Source: ZC4RG35 sp041747855
GTDB lineage: Bacteria; Actinomycetota; Acidimicrobiia; Spongiisociales; ZC4RG35
DNA length: 15,648 bases
Assembly: GCA_041747855.1 (NCBI GenBank)
Contig: JBGTEJ010000051.1
Span: 1 to 15,648 of the forward strand
Reading direction: 5' to 3'
The notes under the pieces were generated by a model. That model saw only the letters and a program-made list of their open reading frames with translations, made no database searches and was not told where the DNA came from. A program made the translations under genes and the position numbers. The stretch's first letter is position 1. The number at the start of each line of letters is the position of its first letter. Positions 6,160 through 14,580 of the stretch are shown piece by piece.

Positions 6160-7260
6160 CTACGGGAGAATGCCGTTGCGGCGGGACGTGGCGATGTTCG
6201 CCTCGTGTTCGGCGAACGTCACCGCGAATGCATGTCTGCCCTCGTGATCTGCCAGGACGTAGAAGAAGTAGGGGGTATCGGCGGGTTCGGCCACTGCCAC
6301 GAGTGATGCCCGTCCCGGCGCGGAGATCGGACCGGGTGGCAGCCCTTCGACCTGATAGGTGTTGAACGGAGACTGAAACTCCCTGTTGAATCTGGAGATG
6401 TCTCTGGTGCGAAGCGCGTAGAGAACGGTTGCGTCCAGTTCGAGACGCATCCCGATCTCGAGTCTGTTGTGGATCACACTGGAGACCACGGGACGCTCCT
6501 CACTGACCCGGACTTCGCTCTCGATTAGCGAGGCGGCGACAATCCCCTGGTATTTCGTGTACCCGAGCGCCTCCCATGCCGTCCAGTCGATGCTGTTGAC
6601 CCGCTGCTCCATGGTGGTGGCCATCCGTTGCAGGATCGAGGTGGGACTCGCCGTCCTTGTGAACTCGTAGGTGTCGGGAAAGAGGAGTCCCTCCCAGTCG
6701 GTCAGCTCGGGTTGGTCAGGTATCTCGACCAAAGAGGTCAGCACGGCACCCCCCAGCAATGCACTTTCGAAGGCGCTATACGGATGCGCAGTCTTCTCAG
6801 CCAGGACGGTGAGGATCTCCTCGATCCTCAGACCTTCGATCACCGTCACGCGGTGGACGGATGGCGCGGGTCCCGCAACCAGCATGGCGACCACTTCGTC
6901 GGGATCCATCAGGGTGGTGAAGCTGTAGGTACCGGCGCGCAACCGCTGGGCGGCATCGACATTGCGCACCGCGATCTCGAACTCGAGAGGGGTTCGGACG
7001 ACCCCGTTCGACGCGAGGATCGCCCCGATGTCCTGACCTGTCGCCCCTGAGGGGATCTCGACGGTAACCGGCAGTCCGGGCTCCACGTTGACGGGTGTGT
7101 TGCCGATCTCGGTGGGGCCAAGGGCGTTGTGCGCCATCCGGCCCAGGTATGAAGCCCCTCCTACCACCACGAAACCGGCCAACACCACCATGGCGATGTA
7201 GAAACCAACACGCACGAGGCGAAGCCACCAGGGGTGTTCGGAAATGGGCTCAGAAGTCAT
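6160..7260 (-). CDS. mltG: MltG, endolytic peptidoglycan transglycosylase
   Basis: MltG (YceG family) cuts nascent glycan strands within the chain and is thought to terminate glycan synthesis. The 366-residue protein has a short cytoplasmic N-terminus, one membrane segment (about 18-39) and an outside domain. A LysM-like region spans about 65-115 (VEIPSGATGQDIGAILASNG, RAGTYSF). The catalytic part includes GLLFPDTYEF (191-200), ASLIESE with catalytic Glu247, and SPFNTYQVEGLPPGPISAPG (297-316). The ATG overlaps the ruvX stop as ATGA. The ruvX-mltG-aroE order is standard in actinobacteria. Confidence 0.96.
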   Translation of the reverse strand: MTSEPISEHPWWLRLVRVGFYIAMVVLAGFVVVGGASYLGRMAHNALGPTEIGNTPVNVEPGLPVTVEIPSGATGQDIGAILASNGVVRTPLEFEIAVRNVDAAQRLRAGTYSFTTLMDPDEVVAMLVAGPAPSVHRVTVIEGLRIEEILTVLAEKTAHPYSAFESALLGGAVLTSLVEIPDQPELTDWEGLLFPDTYEFTRTASPTSILQRMATTMEQRVNSIDWTAWEALGYTKYQGIVAASLIESEVRVSEERPVVSSVIHNRLEIGMRLELDATVLYALRTRDISRFNREFQSPFNTYQVEGLPPGPISAPGRASLVAVAEPADTPYFFYVLADHEGRHAFAVTFAEHEANIATSRRNGILP

Positions 7261-7697
7261 CGGGCACCATTCTCTTCGACGTCCCCCACTGATCGTAAGT
7301 TCCCATCGAGGTAGCTCTGGAGAATGATCGCTGCCGCCACCTTGTCGACTCGCTGTCTTCGGGCCTGACGTCTCATCCCGGACTCCAGAAGGGCACTTTC
7401 GGCCATGCGGGAAGTGAACCGCTCATCGACGAACACCACATCTCTCCCCGTAGCGTCCAGGATCTCTTGGCCAAGCTGGCGGGCCAGCATTGCGGACTCT
7501 GAGTCACCTCCAGACAACGAGTTCGGGACTCCGACCACCACCGTTGACACCCCGTACTCCTCGACCAGATCTGTGATTCTCTGCACTGCGGTTGAACGCT
7601 GGAGTACCTCGAGCGGTTGGGCGGTGATACCTAGAGGGTCGGATATAGCAACCCCCACCCGTATACGTCCGAAGTCAATGCCCAGTATCCGATTCAC
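7257..7697 (-). CDS. ruvX: RuvX/YqgF, putative pre-16S rRNA nuclease
   Basis: This is a 146-residue RNase H-fold protein of the YqgF family, linked to 16S rRNA 5'-end maturation and earlier proposed as a Holliday junction resolvase. Acidic active-site residues are visible: Asp8 in GIDFGRIRVGVA, Glu92 in VDERFTS and Asp118 in RVDKVAAAIILQSYLD. PVSxPL-type spacing (SDPLGITAQPLEVL, 19-32) is also normal. The start is a GTG at 7697, ten bases after the alaS stop. A nearer ATG at 7705 is in another frame. No strong ribosome-binding sequence exists, so it is probably read through from alaS. It overlaps mltG by 4 bases. Confidence 0.95.
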   Translation of the reverse strand: MNRILGIDFGRIRVGVAISDPLGITAQPLEVLQRSTAVQRITDLVEEYGVSTVVVGVPNSLSGGDSESAMLARQLGQEILDATGRDVVFVDERFTSRMAESALLESGMRRQARRQRVDKVAAAIILQSYLDGNLRSVGDVEENGAR

Positions 7698-7707
7698 CCG
7701 CTCATTG

Positions 7708-10341
7708 TCACAGAGTGGCGAGGATGTGCTCGGCAGCGACCCTGGCCTTGTCCAGCGCCTCGGTCAGCCGGGAACCGTTGGGGCCTCCGGCCTGGGACAG
7801 CTCCGGGTCCCTCGAACCGCCCCCGCCAAGCTCGGAGGCGCCAGCGGCCGCGATGTCAGCTGCCGAAACTCCTCTACTCAGGAGATCCTTACTGACGACG
7901 ACGACCAGACCGCCCTTGCCGCTGGACACCGAGCCGACAACCACAACCGAGGGACCGCTGATCTGTTCGCGCACCCCGAGGGCGATCTGTCGCAGGGCAC
8001 CCGGGTCCGCTTCACCTACGTCGCCAACGGCCAAAGCTACCCCGCCGATGTCGACCGAGGATTCGGCAACAGTCGCCGCCGTGGATCCCCGTCTCTGCCC
8101 CCTTATCGCTTCGACCTCGGCCTCCAACCCCTCCATTTCACCCAGGAGCTGTTCGAGCCGTTTGGGAACCTCGGTGGGATCGTTGGTCTTGAGCATCCGG
8201 CCCATGTTTGCCAGCGAGTCCCTCATGCTCACCAGATACTCGTATGCGGCAATCCCGGTCAGGGCGTCGACCCGTCTCATGTTGGCCCCAATCGACGATT
8301 CCGAGGTGATGATCAGGGGGCCGACCTGGCCCGAGGTGACGGCATGAGTGCCACCACAGAGTTCGATCGAGAACTCCCCCACCTTGACCACACGGACCGT
8401 ATCGCCGTAGGTTTCCCCGAAGAAGGCGAGAGCACCCATGGCATCAGCCTCGTCTTTGGTCGTGTAGAGGACGGTCACCGGATGATTGGCGATGACCCTC
8501 TGGTTGGTAGAGGCCTCGATTGCCGAGAGCTCTTCTGGCCTCGGCTTCCCGAAGTGAGAGAAGTCGAATCGCAGACGCCCCGGTTCCACCAAAGAGCCGG
8601 CCTGGGCGGCATGCTCCCCGAGAACATCGCGAACAGCCCAATGAAGCAGGTGTGTTCCGGTGTGACTCTTGCGTATCGCCTCACGTCTAGGACTGTCGAT
8701 AGCCGAGGTCACGTCCTGCCCCGTCTTGATGAACCCCGTCTCGACCCGACCTCTGTGCCCATGCAGACCGATCACGGCATGCTGTGTGTCGTAGACCACC
8801 ATCGTCCCGGTGTCGGTTGCGATGGTTCCGATATCGCCGACCTGACCCCCGCGCTCTGCGTAGAACGGGGTTCGGTCGAGGAAGACTTCGACCAACTGAC
8901 CTTCACCGGCTTCTGGGACGGGTTCTCCGTCGGTGAGGATCGAGAGGACCCTCCCCGGGGCCAACTCCTCGTCGTATCCTACGAACTGGGTGACACCATG
9001 CTGATCAGCCAGCTGGCGGTAGATGGTCTTGACCTCTTCTGACGGGGCGCCTTTCCACGCTGCCCTGGCGCGTTCTTTCTGCTTCTTCATCTCGGTCTGG
9101 AACTGGTCGAGGTCGACCTCGATCCCCCGCTCCGCCGCGATCTCGCTGGTCAGTTCGATGGGGAACCCAAAGGTGTCGTGCAGCTTGAAGGCGGTGGCAC
9201 CACTGAGCACCGGTGGGCTGACGGCGAGTTCGGTGTCCAGCAGTTGATGCCCTGAGTCGAGGGTTCTCCGGAACTTGTGTTCTTCCCTCTCCGCGGCCTC
9301 CAAAATGAACGACTGCTTGTCCACGAGGTCCGGGTAGGAACCTCCCATGGCTTCGATGGTGGCCTCCACGAGACTTGGGACGATCAACTTCTCGCCTCCG
9401 TACTGCCAGGCGTGACGCACCGCGCGGCGGAGGACCCTGCGTAGGACATGTCCGCGGCCCTCGTTCGAGGGGACCACACCGTCACCGATCAGGAAAGTGA
9501 CGGTCCGTCCATGGTCGGCGAGGATGCGCAGTGACACGTCTGTCCTCTCGTCCTCTCCGTATGTGGCCCCGATGTGGGTCTCGGCTGCCCTCAGCACATG
9601 GCTGGTGGTGTCGATGTCGAAGACCGATTCCACTCCCTGGAGGACGGCAGCGATACGGTCGAGACCCATCCCGGTATCGATGCTCTTCGCCGGGAGATCG
9701 CCGATCACGTTGTATGGCTCGTCCTGGATGTTCTGCATGAAGACCAGATTCCAGATCTCGACAAATCGCTCCTCCCCTCCGCCGATCGGACCACCATCCG
9801 GACCGAACTCAGGGCCCCGGTCCCAAAAGATCTCAGATGAGGGGCCACACGGGCCGGGAACACCCATCTGCCAGAAGTTGTCCTTGCCTCCTCGCTGGAC
9901 TCGAGTTGAAGGTACGCCTACGTCGTCGATCCAGATCTCGGCGGCCTCATCGTCGGTCTCGAACACGGTGTACCAGAGTCTCTCTGGGTCGAGTCCGAAG
10001 ACGTCGGTGACAAGCTCATACCCATAGGGGATCGCCTTCTCCTTGAAGTAGTCACCGAAGCTGAAGTTGCCCAGCATCTCGAAGAACGAGAGATGCCGAT
10101 TGGTGGTCCCGATGATGTCGATGTCGATGGTCCGGACACACTTCTGGACCGTGGTCGCCCGGGGCCAGGGTGGGGCCTCCTGACCGAGAAAATAGGGTTT
10201 GAACTGCACCATCCCGGCATTGGTCAGTAGGAGGGTGGGATCGTTGGGGACCAGGGAAGCCGATGGACGGACTTCGTGGCCGCGCTCAGAGAAGTAGCCG
10301 GTGAAGGTCTCCCGTATCCGGTTGCTGGTCCATTCAGTCAT
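7708..10341 (-). CDS. alaS: Alanyl-tRNA synthetase
   Basis: AlaRS charges tRNA-Ala and edits Ser/Gly mischarging. The 877-residue protein (from ATG 10341) has the class II core with NDPTLLLTNAGMVQFKPYFLG near the N-terminus and RHLSFFEMLGNFSFGDYF (82-99). The editing domain has HTGTH (His560, His564) and CGGTH (Cys662, His666), which make the zinc site. The C-Ala domain ends with GGLVVVVSKDL and GGGGSRDPELSQAGG. An ATG at 10368 would add MPHSLTSRL. I prefer 10341 because it matches the usual N-terminal length and TAACCT lies 8 bases upstream as a leaderless -10. Neither start has a Shine-Dalgarno sequence. The gene opens the alaS-ruvX-mltG unit. Confidence 0.97.
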   Translation of the reverse strand: MTEWTSNRIRETFTGYFSERGHEVRPSASLVPNDPTLLLTNAGMVQFKPYFLGQEAPPWPRATTVQKCVRTIDIDIIGTTNRHLSFFEMLGNFSFGDYFKEKAIPYGYELVTDVFGLDPERLWYTVFETDDEAAEIWIDDVGVPSTRVQRGGKDNFWQMGVPGPCGPSSEIFWDRGPEFGPDGGPIGGGEERFVEIWNLVFMQNIQDEPYNVIGDLPAKSIDTGMGLDRIAAVLQGVESVFDIDTTSHVLRAAETHIGATYGEDERTDVSLRILADHGRTVTFLIGDGVVPSNEGRGHVLRRVLRRAVRHAWQYGGEKLIVPSLVEATIEAMGGSYPDLVDKQSFILEAAEREEHKFRRTLDSGHQLLDTELAVSPPVLSGATAFKLHDTFGFPIELTSEIAAERGIEVDLDQFQTEMKKQKERARAAWKGAPSEEVKTIYRQLADQHGVTQFVGYDEELAPGRVLSILTDGEPVPEAGEGQLVEVFLDRTPFYAERGGQVGDIGTIATDTGTMVVYDTQHAVIGLHGHRGRVETGFIKTGQDVTSAIDSPRREAIRKSHTGTHLLHWAVRDVLGEHAAQAGSLVEPGRLRFDFSHFGKPRPEELSAIEASTNQRVIANHPVTVLYTTKDEADAMGALAFFGETYGDTVRVVKVGEFSIELCGGTHAVTSGQVGPLIITSESSIGANMRRVDALTGIAAYEYLVSMRDSLANMGRMLKTNDPTEVPKRLEQLLGEMEGLEAEVEAIRGQRRGSTAATVAESSVDIGGVALAVGDVGEADPGALRQIALGVREQISGPSVVVVGSVSSGKGGLVVVVSKDLLSRGVSAADIAAAGASELGGGGSRDPELSQAGGPNGSRLTEALDKARVAAEHILATL

Positions 10342-10349
10342 CAGACGCG

Positions 10350-10355
10350 AGGTTA
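10350..10355 (-). promoter_or_regulatory. Candidate -10 element for a leaderless alaS transcript
   Basis: TAACCT (TANNNT) ends 8 bases before ATG 10341. The surrounding bases (TAACCTC, then TCTGATGA) resemble those before hisS, which has the same TAACCT and the same TCTGATGA. No -35 match is evident. Confidence 0.4.
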
Positions 10356-10398
10356 GTGAGTGCGGCATCTTCGGCCGGATAAGTGGTTGCTCGCACTA

Positions 10399-11553
10399 TC
10401 AAGGTCTCGAGTCCACTATCTGGGAGATGACTGAACCCCAAGAGATGTTGCCCGTGTTCTCACCCTGCCGGACCACGACGATGTCTCTTTCAGGTTGAAC
10501 ATAGAGGTATTGGCCACCTTTCCCCTGCCCGGCCCATGCCCCTCCACTCATTTGCCAGATGCCGTACCCGTAGTTGCGAAACACCGAGCCCTGGTAGTCA
10601 GTCGGCCACTGGTTGGGCGGATACGCTGGTGTGAGGGTGTTGGCCAGCCACTCCTCTGACAGGATCCGACTGTCGCCCCACATGCCGTTGCTGCTGATCA
10701 CCTGTCCGAGTCTGGCCAGGTCACGAGCGGTGGTGGCGAGACAACACCAGACCCTCTCCAACCCATCGGCGTGATCCGTGCTCCAGACCGCCTCGTGGGT
10801 GGCGCCCATTGGTTCCCAGAAGCGCTGTTCTAGATACCCGGCGACCGACTGCTCACCGAGCACCCGGTGGAGGATGAGGCCGAGTACGGCGAAGTCCCCG
10901 GATTTGTAGATGAAGGTCGGATCCGGTTGGGACCTCACTTCCAGACGCAGAGTCTGCTCCTCGAGATCGGGGGTGTAGTTGAACTCGACATGCCGACCGA
11001 ACGGATTGTCATCCTCCACGTAGTCGAGACTCGAGCCCATGATCAACAACTGCTCGATGTTGACTTGATCGAGTCCACCGGTCGTCATTTCCGGCAAGTA
11101 GTCGGTCACCGGGTCGATCACCGAACCGATCAGGCCGTCGTCGATGGCAGCCCCGATCATCATCCCGAGGACGGTCTTGGTGATCGAGAAGTTCATCACC
11201 GTCGTCTCCGGGCCATGACCGTCCGCGTACCACTCGTAGATCAACTTCCCATCGTCGATTACCAGAAACGAAAGGCTGGCCGTGGTGCCCAGCACCTCCT
11301 CGAGACGCACCACTTCGTCATCGAGCGTGACCGGAAGTTGTGAGAGATCGGTCAGGTTCGTTTCCCACGGTTGTGGCCGGGAGCTCGAGGCGACGGTTCG
11401 AGCCGGGTATCGGAGATGGTCCCACACCGTCGTGGTGCCGTTGGTCAGCACACGGACCACCGAGGTCGGCCCTATCGCAACCATCCAGACCCCAATCACC
11501 ACGACCGCCAGCCCGACCAGGACGGCAATGCCGATGGCCAGCTTGCGGATCAC
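10399..11553 (-). CDS. Membrane-anchored serine hydrolase, class C beta-lactamase / PBP-like family
   Basis: This 384-residue protein has an N-terminal membrane segment (about 5-27) and an extracytoplasmic serine hydrolase domain. The SxxK motif is Ser123-Ile-Thr-Lys126 in NFSITKTVLG. The second motif is Tyr216-Lys-Ser218 in YKSGDFAVLG, the YxS form common in EstB/6-aminohexanoate-hydrolase-like members instead of YxN. The third motif region is GKGGQYLYV (344-352), with no KTG. These features suggest an esterase, amidase or peptidase rather than a true beta-lactamase; the substrate is unknown. The GTG start overlaps the aspS stop as GTGA, so it is translated with the synthetase genes. I expected rarA in this slot from other actinobacteria. 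A free signal peptide is possible, but no cleavage site is obvious. Confidence 0.88.
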   Translation of the reverse strand: MIRKLAIGIAVLVGLAVVVIGVWMVAIGPTSVVRVLTNGTTTVWDHLRYPARTVASSSRPQPWETNLTDLSQLPVTLDDEVVRLEEVLGTTASLSFLVIDDGKLIYEWYADGHGPETTVMNFSITKTVLGMMIGAAIDDGLIGSVIDPVTDYLPEMTTGGLDQVNIEQLLIMGSSLDYVEDDNPFGRHVEFNYTPDLEEQTLRLEVRSQPDPTFIYKSGDFAVLGLILHRVLGEQSVAGYLEQRFWEPMGATHEAVWSTDHADGLERVWCCLATTARDLARLGQVISSNGMWGDSRILSEEWLANTLTPAYPPNQWPTDYQGSVFRNYGYGIWQMSGGAWAGQGKGGQYLYVQPERDIVVVRQGENTGNISWGSVISQIVDSRP

Positions 11554-13322
11554 CCCGGGTCGAGCGTCTTCTCGTCGCGCCTTTCCAGTGCCGTCTCGGA
11601 AAGGCTCAGACCGAGATCCCCAAGTTGGGAGTCATCCACCCATGTCGGGGCACCGGTGAGAGGGTCGAGACCGGTCTGTGTCTTGGGAAAGGGTATGACC
11701 TCACGAATCGAGCCCTCGTTTTGGAGGACCATGACGAGACGGTCGATGCCGAAGGCGAAGCCCCCATGGGGTGGCGTCCCGTACTCCAGGGCCTCGAGAA
11801 ACCAACCGAAGCGACGCTCTGCCTCGGATGCGTCGATCCCGAGAATATCGAACACCTGTCTCTGGACGACCGGGTCGTGGATCCTGATCGACCCGCTCCC
11901 CAACTCGATCCCGTTGACAACCACGTCATAGGCGTTGGAAACAGCCTCCCGTGGGCGGGTTCGAAGATCGTCCACCGACTGGGGCGAGGTGAATGGATGA
12001 TGAGAGAAGGTGATGCTCCCGTCCTCCCTTTCCTCGAACATTGGGAAGTCGACGACCCAGAGGAAGGACAGCTCAGAGTGGTCCTTGGGACGACCGAGAT
12101 CGTTGCGCAAAGACCCGAGAACGCTGACACAGGTCTTCCAGCGGGAATCGGCCACGATCAAAAGGACGTCGCCGGAACTCGCGGAGAGGTCTCCTTTGAT
12201 GGCCTCCGTCTCCCAGGTCTCGAAGAACTTCGAGGCCGGGGACCGTAGTGAGCCGTCATCCTCGACAACAGCCCAGACGAGACCTTTGGCCCCGAGTTCT
12301 TTGGCACGCGCAGTCAAGAGATCGGCTTTCGACCGGGACCACTCGATGGGGCCGGCATTGATTCCCCGCACCGTCCCACCGGCATCGAGAGCGTCGGTGA
12401 ACACCGAGAACCCACAGCTGGAGACCGTCTCACCCAAATCGGTGATTTCCATCCCGAACCGGATGTCGGGCTTGTCCACCCCATACCGGTTCATCGCCTC
12501 GGTCCAGGTCAATCTGGGGAGAGGGAGCCCCAACTCGACACCACGCAGATCCGCTACCACTGCGGCGAGGACCTTCTCGATCGTTGCCAGGACGTCGTCT
12601 CTGGCCCAGTAGGAACCTTCGAGGTCGAGCTGGGTGAACTCGAGTTGGCGGTCCGCCCTGAAATCCTCGTCCCGATAACAACGCGCTATCTGGAAGTAAC
12701 GCTCCACCCCGGAGATCATCAGGAGCTGCTTGAACAACTGAGGGGACTGTGGGAGGGCATAGAACTCGCCCTGTCGAAGTCTGCTCGGCACCAGCATGTC
12801 CCTGGCGCCCTCAGGGGTGGAGTTGATCAAGGTCGGGGTCTCGACTTCGAGAAATCCGAGTTGGTCGAGCGTCCTCCTTATGGCCGCGGTCGTCTTCGAC
12901 CTGGCCCTCAGGTTGGCCGCCATCCGTGGACGTCGCAGATCTAGGTAGCGATGTCGGAGACGGACCAGTTCATCGACATCCGACCGGTCGTCGATCATGA
13001 ACGGAAGGGTCTTCGCCGCTGCCAGAACCTGAATGTCCACGGCACCGATCTCGACACTCCCAGTCACCAGGTCGGGGTTCTCTGTCCCTACGGGGCGGGG
13101 TCTGACCACACCCTCGACCCTCACGCAATACTCCATCTTGAGGTCGTCGACTATTGGATGCTCAGCCGGGTCGGCCACCACCTGGACCAGACCCGACGCA
13201 TCCCGGACATCGAAGAAGGCGACCCCACCGTGGTCACGCCGCCGTTGCACCCATCCCGCCACGGTGACGGTGTTCCCGATCTCGCTCGCAAGTACGGCGC
13301 CAGCCCCGTGGCTTCTGATCAT
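11550..13322 (-). CDS. aspS: Aspartyl-tRNA synthetase, probably non-discriminating (Asp/Asn)
   Basis: AspRS charges tRNA-Asp. The 590-residue protein is the full bacterial type: an OB-fold anticodon domain (about 1-105, GWVQRRRDHGGVAFFDVRD), motif 2 around YFQIARCYRDEDFR (209-222) with QLEFTQLDLE, a GAD insertion in the middle (about 285-420) and motif 3 with GIDR (525-528). His31 after RRRD matches the residue that, in characterised bacterial AspRSs, marks enzymes able to charge tRNA-Asn as well; discriminating enzymes have Leu there. The Gly of the RPxG-type stretch (Gly79) fits too. The ATG overlaps the hisS stop as ATGA, and the stop overlaps the hydrolase start as GTGA. Confidence 0.97.
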   Translation of the reverse strand: MIRSHGAGAVLASEIGNTVTVAGWVQRRRDHGGVAFFDVRDASGLVQVVADPAEHPIVDDLKMEYCVRVEGVVRPRPVGTENPDLVTGSVEIGAVDIQVLAAAKTLPFMIDDRSDVDELVRLRHRYLDLRRPRMAANLRARSKTTAAIRRTLDQLGFLEVETPTLINSTPEGARDMLVPSRLRQGEFYALPQSPQLFKQLLMISGVERYFQIARCYRDEDFRADRQLEFTQLDLEGSYWARDDVLATIEKVLAAVVADLRGVELGLPLPRLTWTEAMNRYGVDKPDIRFGMEITDLGETVSSCGFSVFTDALDAGGTVRGINAGPIEWSRSKADLLTARAKELGAKGLVWAVVEDDGSLRSPASKFFETWETEAIKGDLSASSGDVLLIVADSRWKTCVSVLGSLRNDLGRPKDHSELSFLWVVDFPMFEEREDGSITFSHHPFTSPQSVDDLRTRPREAVSNAYDVVVNGIELGSGSIRIHDPVVQRQVFDILGIDASEAERRFGWFLEALEYGTPPHGGFAFGIDRLVMVLQNEGSIREVIPFPKTQTGLDPLTGAPTWVDDSQLGDLGLSLSETALERRDEKTLDPG

Positions 13323-14530
13323 CTTGTCCCCTTCAGGTGCTTGGTCACCGCCTCGAGTGGCAACTCCACTCGATCATCGGCGGCTTGAACATCGATTGTC
13401 TGACGATCACCCTTGTACACGAGGATCACCGGCACTTCGAGACGTCGGGCAGTACGGAACTGTCCCTTCACCGAACGTCCCTCCCCGTCGAATTCCACAC
13501 GCAGACCGTCACGACGCAACTCGGCAGCGATGCTCAGAGCGGGCTCCGGGCCTACTTCGGACACTAGATAGGCGTCGAGAAAGGTGCCGGGGGTTCGGTC
13601 GCTCGCAAGAACGACACGATCGAAGCCCAGTGCAAAGCCGACACCCGGCGTGGGGCGTCCACCGATCGCCTCGGCGAGACCGTCGTACCGGCCCCCGCCA
13701 CCCACCGCATTCTGGGCCGAGTCGAGACCGGTGCCGATGAACTCGAAGGTGGTGCGTGTGTAGTAGTCGAGACCTCTGACCAGGCTGGTGTCTTCCACAA
13801 AGGGCACTTCCAGTGACTCGAGAAGACCTCTGACGGAGGTGTAGTGGTCGGCGCACGCCCCGCAGAGAAAGTCGGAGATTTGAGGTGGTGTCCCCAGTTG
13901 ATCGCGGTCGACCTTCGAGTCGAGGACACGAAGAGGGTTGGTGTCGATCAGACGACGTGAGTCCTCGCTGAGGGTGTCTCGGAGACCTACGAAATAGTCC
14001 TTCAGTGCGGCGACATACCCGGGTCGGCAGACTGGATCGCCGATGCTGTTGATCCTCAACTCCAACTGGCTGACACCTGCAGCTCTGAGGAACCGAAACC
14101 CGAGTTCGATCACTTCCGAATCGGCGACCGGGCCCTCCACCCCCAGGTACTCCACCCCGACCTGCCAGAACTGACGGGTCCTGCCCTTCTGTGGCCGCTC
14201 GTATCGGAAGAATGGACCCGAATAGGCACCCTTCCATTGACCTTGCTCACCCGAGTCGAGGAAGGCACGCACGACTCCGGCGGTACCTTCGGGTCGGAGC
14301 GTGACCGAACGCCCACCCTTGTCGGTGAAGGTGTACATCTGTTTGGTGACGACCTCGGTGGTGTCGCCAACTCCACGTTCGAAGAGATCGGTGGCTTCCA
14401 GGATCGGGGTGGCGACCAACGGGTAGCCGTAACGTGCCGACCAGTCTTCCCAAGTGGCGAGTATTTCCCGCCAGACCTGCGATTGGGGCGCGATCAGATC
14501 ATCGGTGCCTCTAGGGGGCTTGAAACTCAT
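13319..14530 (-). CDS. hisS: Histidyl-tRNA synthetase
   Basis: HisRS charges tRNA-His in the cytoplasm. The 403-residue class II enzyme has the N-terminal PPRGTDDL (5-12), TLRPEGTAGVVRAF (77-90), motif 2 FFRYERPQKGRTRQFWQVGVE (split at 107-120 and 121-127), the histidine-binding VRGLDYYTRTTFEF (251-264), GGGGRYDGL (277-285) and motif 3 GVGFALGFDR (296-305), followed by the anticodon-binding domain. It is not HisZ, since both histidine motifs and the C-terminal domain are present. The start fits the family N-terminus. There is no ribosome-binding sequence, but TAACCT lies 9 bases upstream. The 50-base gap after the MBL gene may hold its own promoter. aspS follows with a 4-base overlap. Confidence 0.98.
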   Translation of the reverse strand: MSFKPPRGTDDLIAPQSQVWREILATWEDWSARYGYPLVATPILEATDLFERGVGDTTEVVTKQMYTFTDKGGRSVTLRPEGTAGVVRAFLDSGEQGQWKGAYSGPFFRYERPQKGRTRQFWQVGVEYLGVEGPVADSEVIELGFRFLRAAGVSQLELRINSIGDPVCRPGYVAALKDYFVGLRDTLSEDSRRLIDTNPLRVLDSKVDRDQLGTPPQISDFLCGACADHYTSVRGLLESLEVPFVEDTSLVRGLDYYTRTTFEFIGTGLDSAQNAVGGGGRYDGLAEAIGGRPTPGVGFALGFDRVVLASDRTPGTFLDAYLVSEVGPEPALSIAAELRRDGLRVEFDGEGRSVKGQFRTARRLEVPVILVYKGDRQTIDVQAADDRVELPLEAVTKHLKGTR

Positions 14531-14539
14531 CAGAATCGG

Positions 14540-14545
14540 AGGTTA
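14540..14545 (-). promoter_or_regulatory. Candidate -10 element for a leaderless hisS transcript
   Basis: TAACCT (TANNNT) ends 9 bases before the hisS ATG in the 50-base gap. No Shine-Dalgarno sequence is present. It shares TAACCTC and TCTGATGA with the alaS upstream region. A small ACCGG/CCGGT inverted repeat (14545-14557) lies directly upstream and overlaps the hexamer by one base. Confidence 0.4.
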
Positions 14546-14580
14546 CCGGTGGCCGGTCAGGAGCGCGGTTCGCACTTCGC

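Noticed and set aside
7405..9042. 545-codon open frame on the plus strand
   Set aside because: It is antisense to ruvX and alaS. Both are certain genes, and the frame has no recognisable domain. Long antisense frames are normal in GC-rich coding DNA.
10342..10368. ATG 10368 as the alaS start
   Set aside because: It adds nine residues not typical of AlaRS and has no ribosome-binding sequence. ATG 10341 fits the family and the leaderless -10.
10399..11553. Antibiotic-resistance beta-lactamase
   Set aside because: SxxK is present, but the YxN and KTG motifs of class C enzymes are replaced by YKS and GKGGQ. Chromosomal housekeeping context also argues against resistance.
11340..12248. 302-codon open frame on the plus strand
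   Set aside because: It lies opposite aspS and the hydrolase gene, with no family resemblance in its translation.
14545..14557. ACCGG/CCGGT inverted repeat before hisS as a terminator or T-box
   Set aside because: The stem is 5 pairs with a 3-base loop, there is no T-run, and the 50-base gap is too short for a T-box riboswitch.
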